Shown: positions 63,795-64,000 of the stretch, piece after piece
Position numbering within the stretch: position 1 is the first letter of the stretch
Layout: each line of letters begins with the position of its first letter
NCBI RefSeq assembly: GCF_007004545.3
Contig: NZ_CP045503.2
Location: 5,458,501-5,522,500, forward strand
Source of the DNA: Shewanella eurypsychrophilus
GTDB lineage: Bacteria; Pseudomonadota; Gammaproteobacteria; Enterobacterales; Shewanellaceae
Length of the DNA stretch: 64,000 nucleotides
Direction of reading: 5' to 3'
The notes under the pieces: generated by a model
Seen by the model: the letters and a program-made list of their open reading frames with translations, nothing else
Databases searched by the model: none
What the model was told of the DNA's origin: nothing
Position numbers and translations under genes: made by a program

Positions 63795-64000
63795 ATCTAG
63801 TCTTCCCCAAATTCTGTCTACGACATTAAGTGGTGAAAGCGTACAACACCGACTCAAGATCGCTGCTGATTTGCCATTTTTTAAAGGCCACTTTCCAGAG
63901 CAAGCCGTATTACCTGGTGTCACTCAGCTTGACTGGGCGATTCGTTTAGGTTGTCAGCATTTTGGCTATACACAGGATGTTGCAACGTTAGAGGTGCTCA
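63787..64000 (+). CDS. Hot-dog-fold 3-hydroxyacyl-ACP dehydratase-like protein, cut by window end
   Basis: The ATG at 63787 overlaps the end of the ligase gene by eight bases. The visible 71 codons include FFKGHFPEQAVLPGVTQLDW, in which GHFPxxxxxPGV is the FabZ/FabA-type active-site signature with catalytic histidine. It matches the dehydratase that follows the ligase in aryl-polyene clusters. The 3' end is outside the window. Confidence 0.8.
   Translation, partial: MIKSSLPQILSTTLSGESVQHRLKIAADLPFFKGHFPEQAVLPGVTQLDWAIRLGCQHFGYTQDVATLEVL

Overview
The window reads as a chromosomal segment of a marine gammaproteobacterium, most likely Shewanella. The evidence is an argE / argCBFGH divergent arginine locus, a gmk-rpoZ-spoT-ridA-trmH block, and DMSO-reductase-type extracellular respiration genes with an MtrA-like decaheme cytochrome and an MtrB-like porin. 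This is an assignment by gene content and order; no database search was possible.

Layout. 1-1124 is the 3' end of a class A penicillin-binding protein (PBP1A). 1281-8240 is arginine biosynthesis: argH, argG, argF, argB and argC on the minus strand and argE divergent on the plus strand. 8398-12956 holds ppc, a small lipoprotein gene and cinA/pncC. 13188-38084 is the most unusual region. It carries two tandem dms-like operons (decaheme cytochrome, outer-membrane barrel, Mo-bisMGD reductase, four-cluster ferredoxin, large lipoprotein, TorD-type chaperone), three related TetR regulators and two OPT-family transporters, in the order TetR-OPT-dms-TetR-dms-TetR-OPT. The electron-conduit genes (E and F) of the two operons are nearly identical, while the reductase, ferredoxin, lipoprotein and chaperone genes have diverged strongly. 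This suggests gene conversion of a shared conduit with diversification of the terminal reductase.

38184-42146 holds a frameshifted SRAP gene, a sugar kinase-like/nucleotidyltransferase pair and a membrane protein of unknown role. 42468-46740 is gmk, rpoZ, spoT, ridA and trmH. In E. coli recG follows trmH directly; here recG starts at 56494. The intervening 9.7 kb contains an IS110/IS1111-type insertion sequence, a two-gene pair (membrane GAF-like protein plus Panacea/DUF4065 protein) that may be a toxin-antitoxin or defence module, a repeat-rich gap, an acyl-CoA synthetase, a CaCA antiporter, a TPR-like periplasmic protein and a DesK/DesR-like two-component system.

58749-59615 is a DUF3014 protein. 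From 59874 to the window end runs the first part of an aryl-polyene-like lipid pathway: ketosynthase-like chain-length factor, acyltransferase, two acyl carrier proteins, membrane protein, AMP-ligase and a hot-dog dehydratase cut by the window edge. No tRNA, rRNA or CRISPR array was seen.
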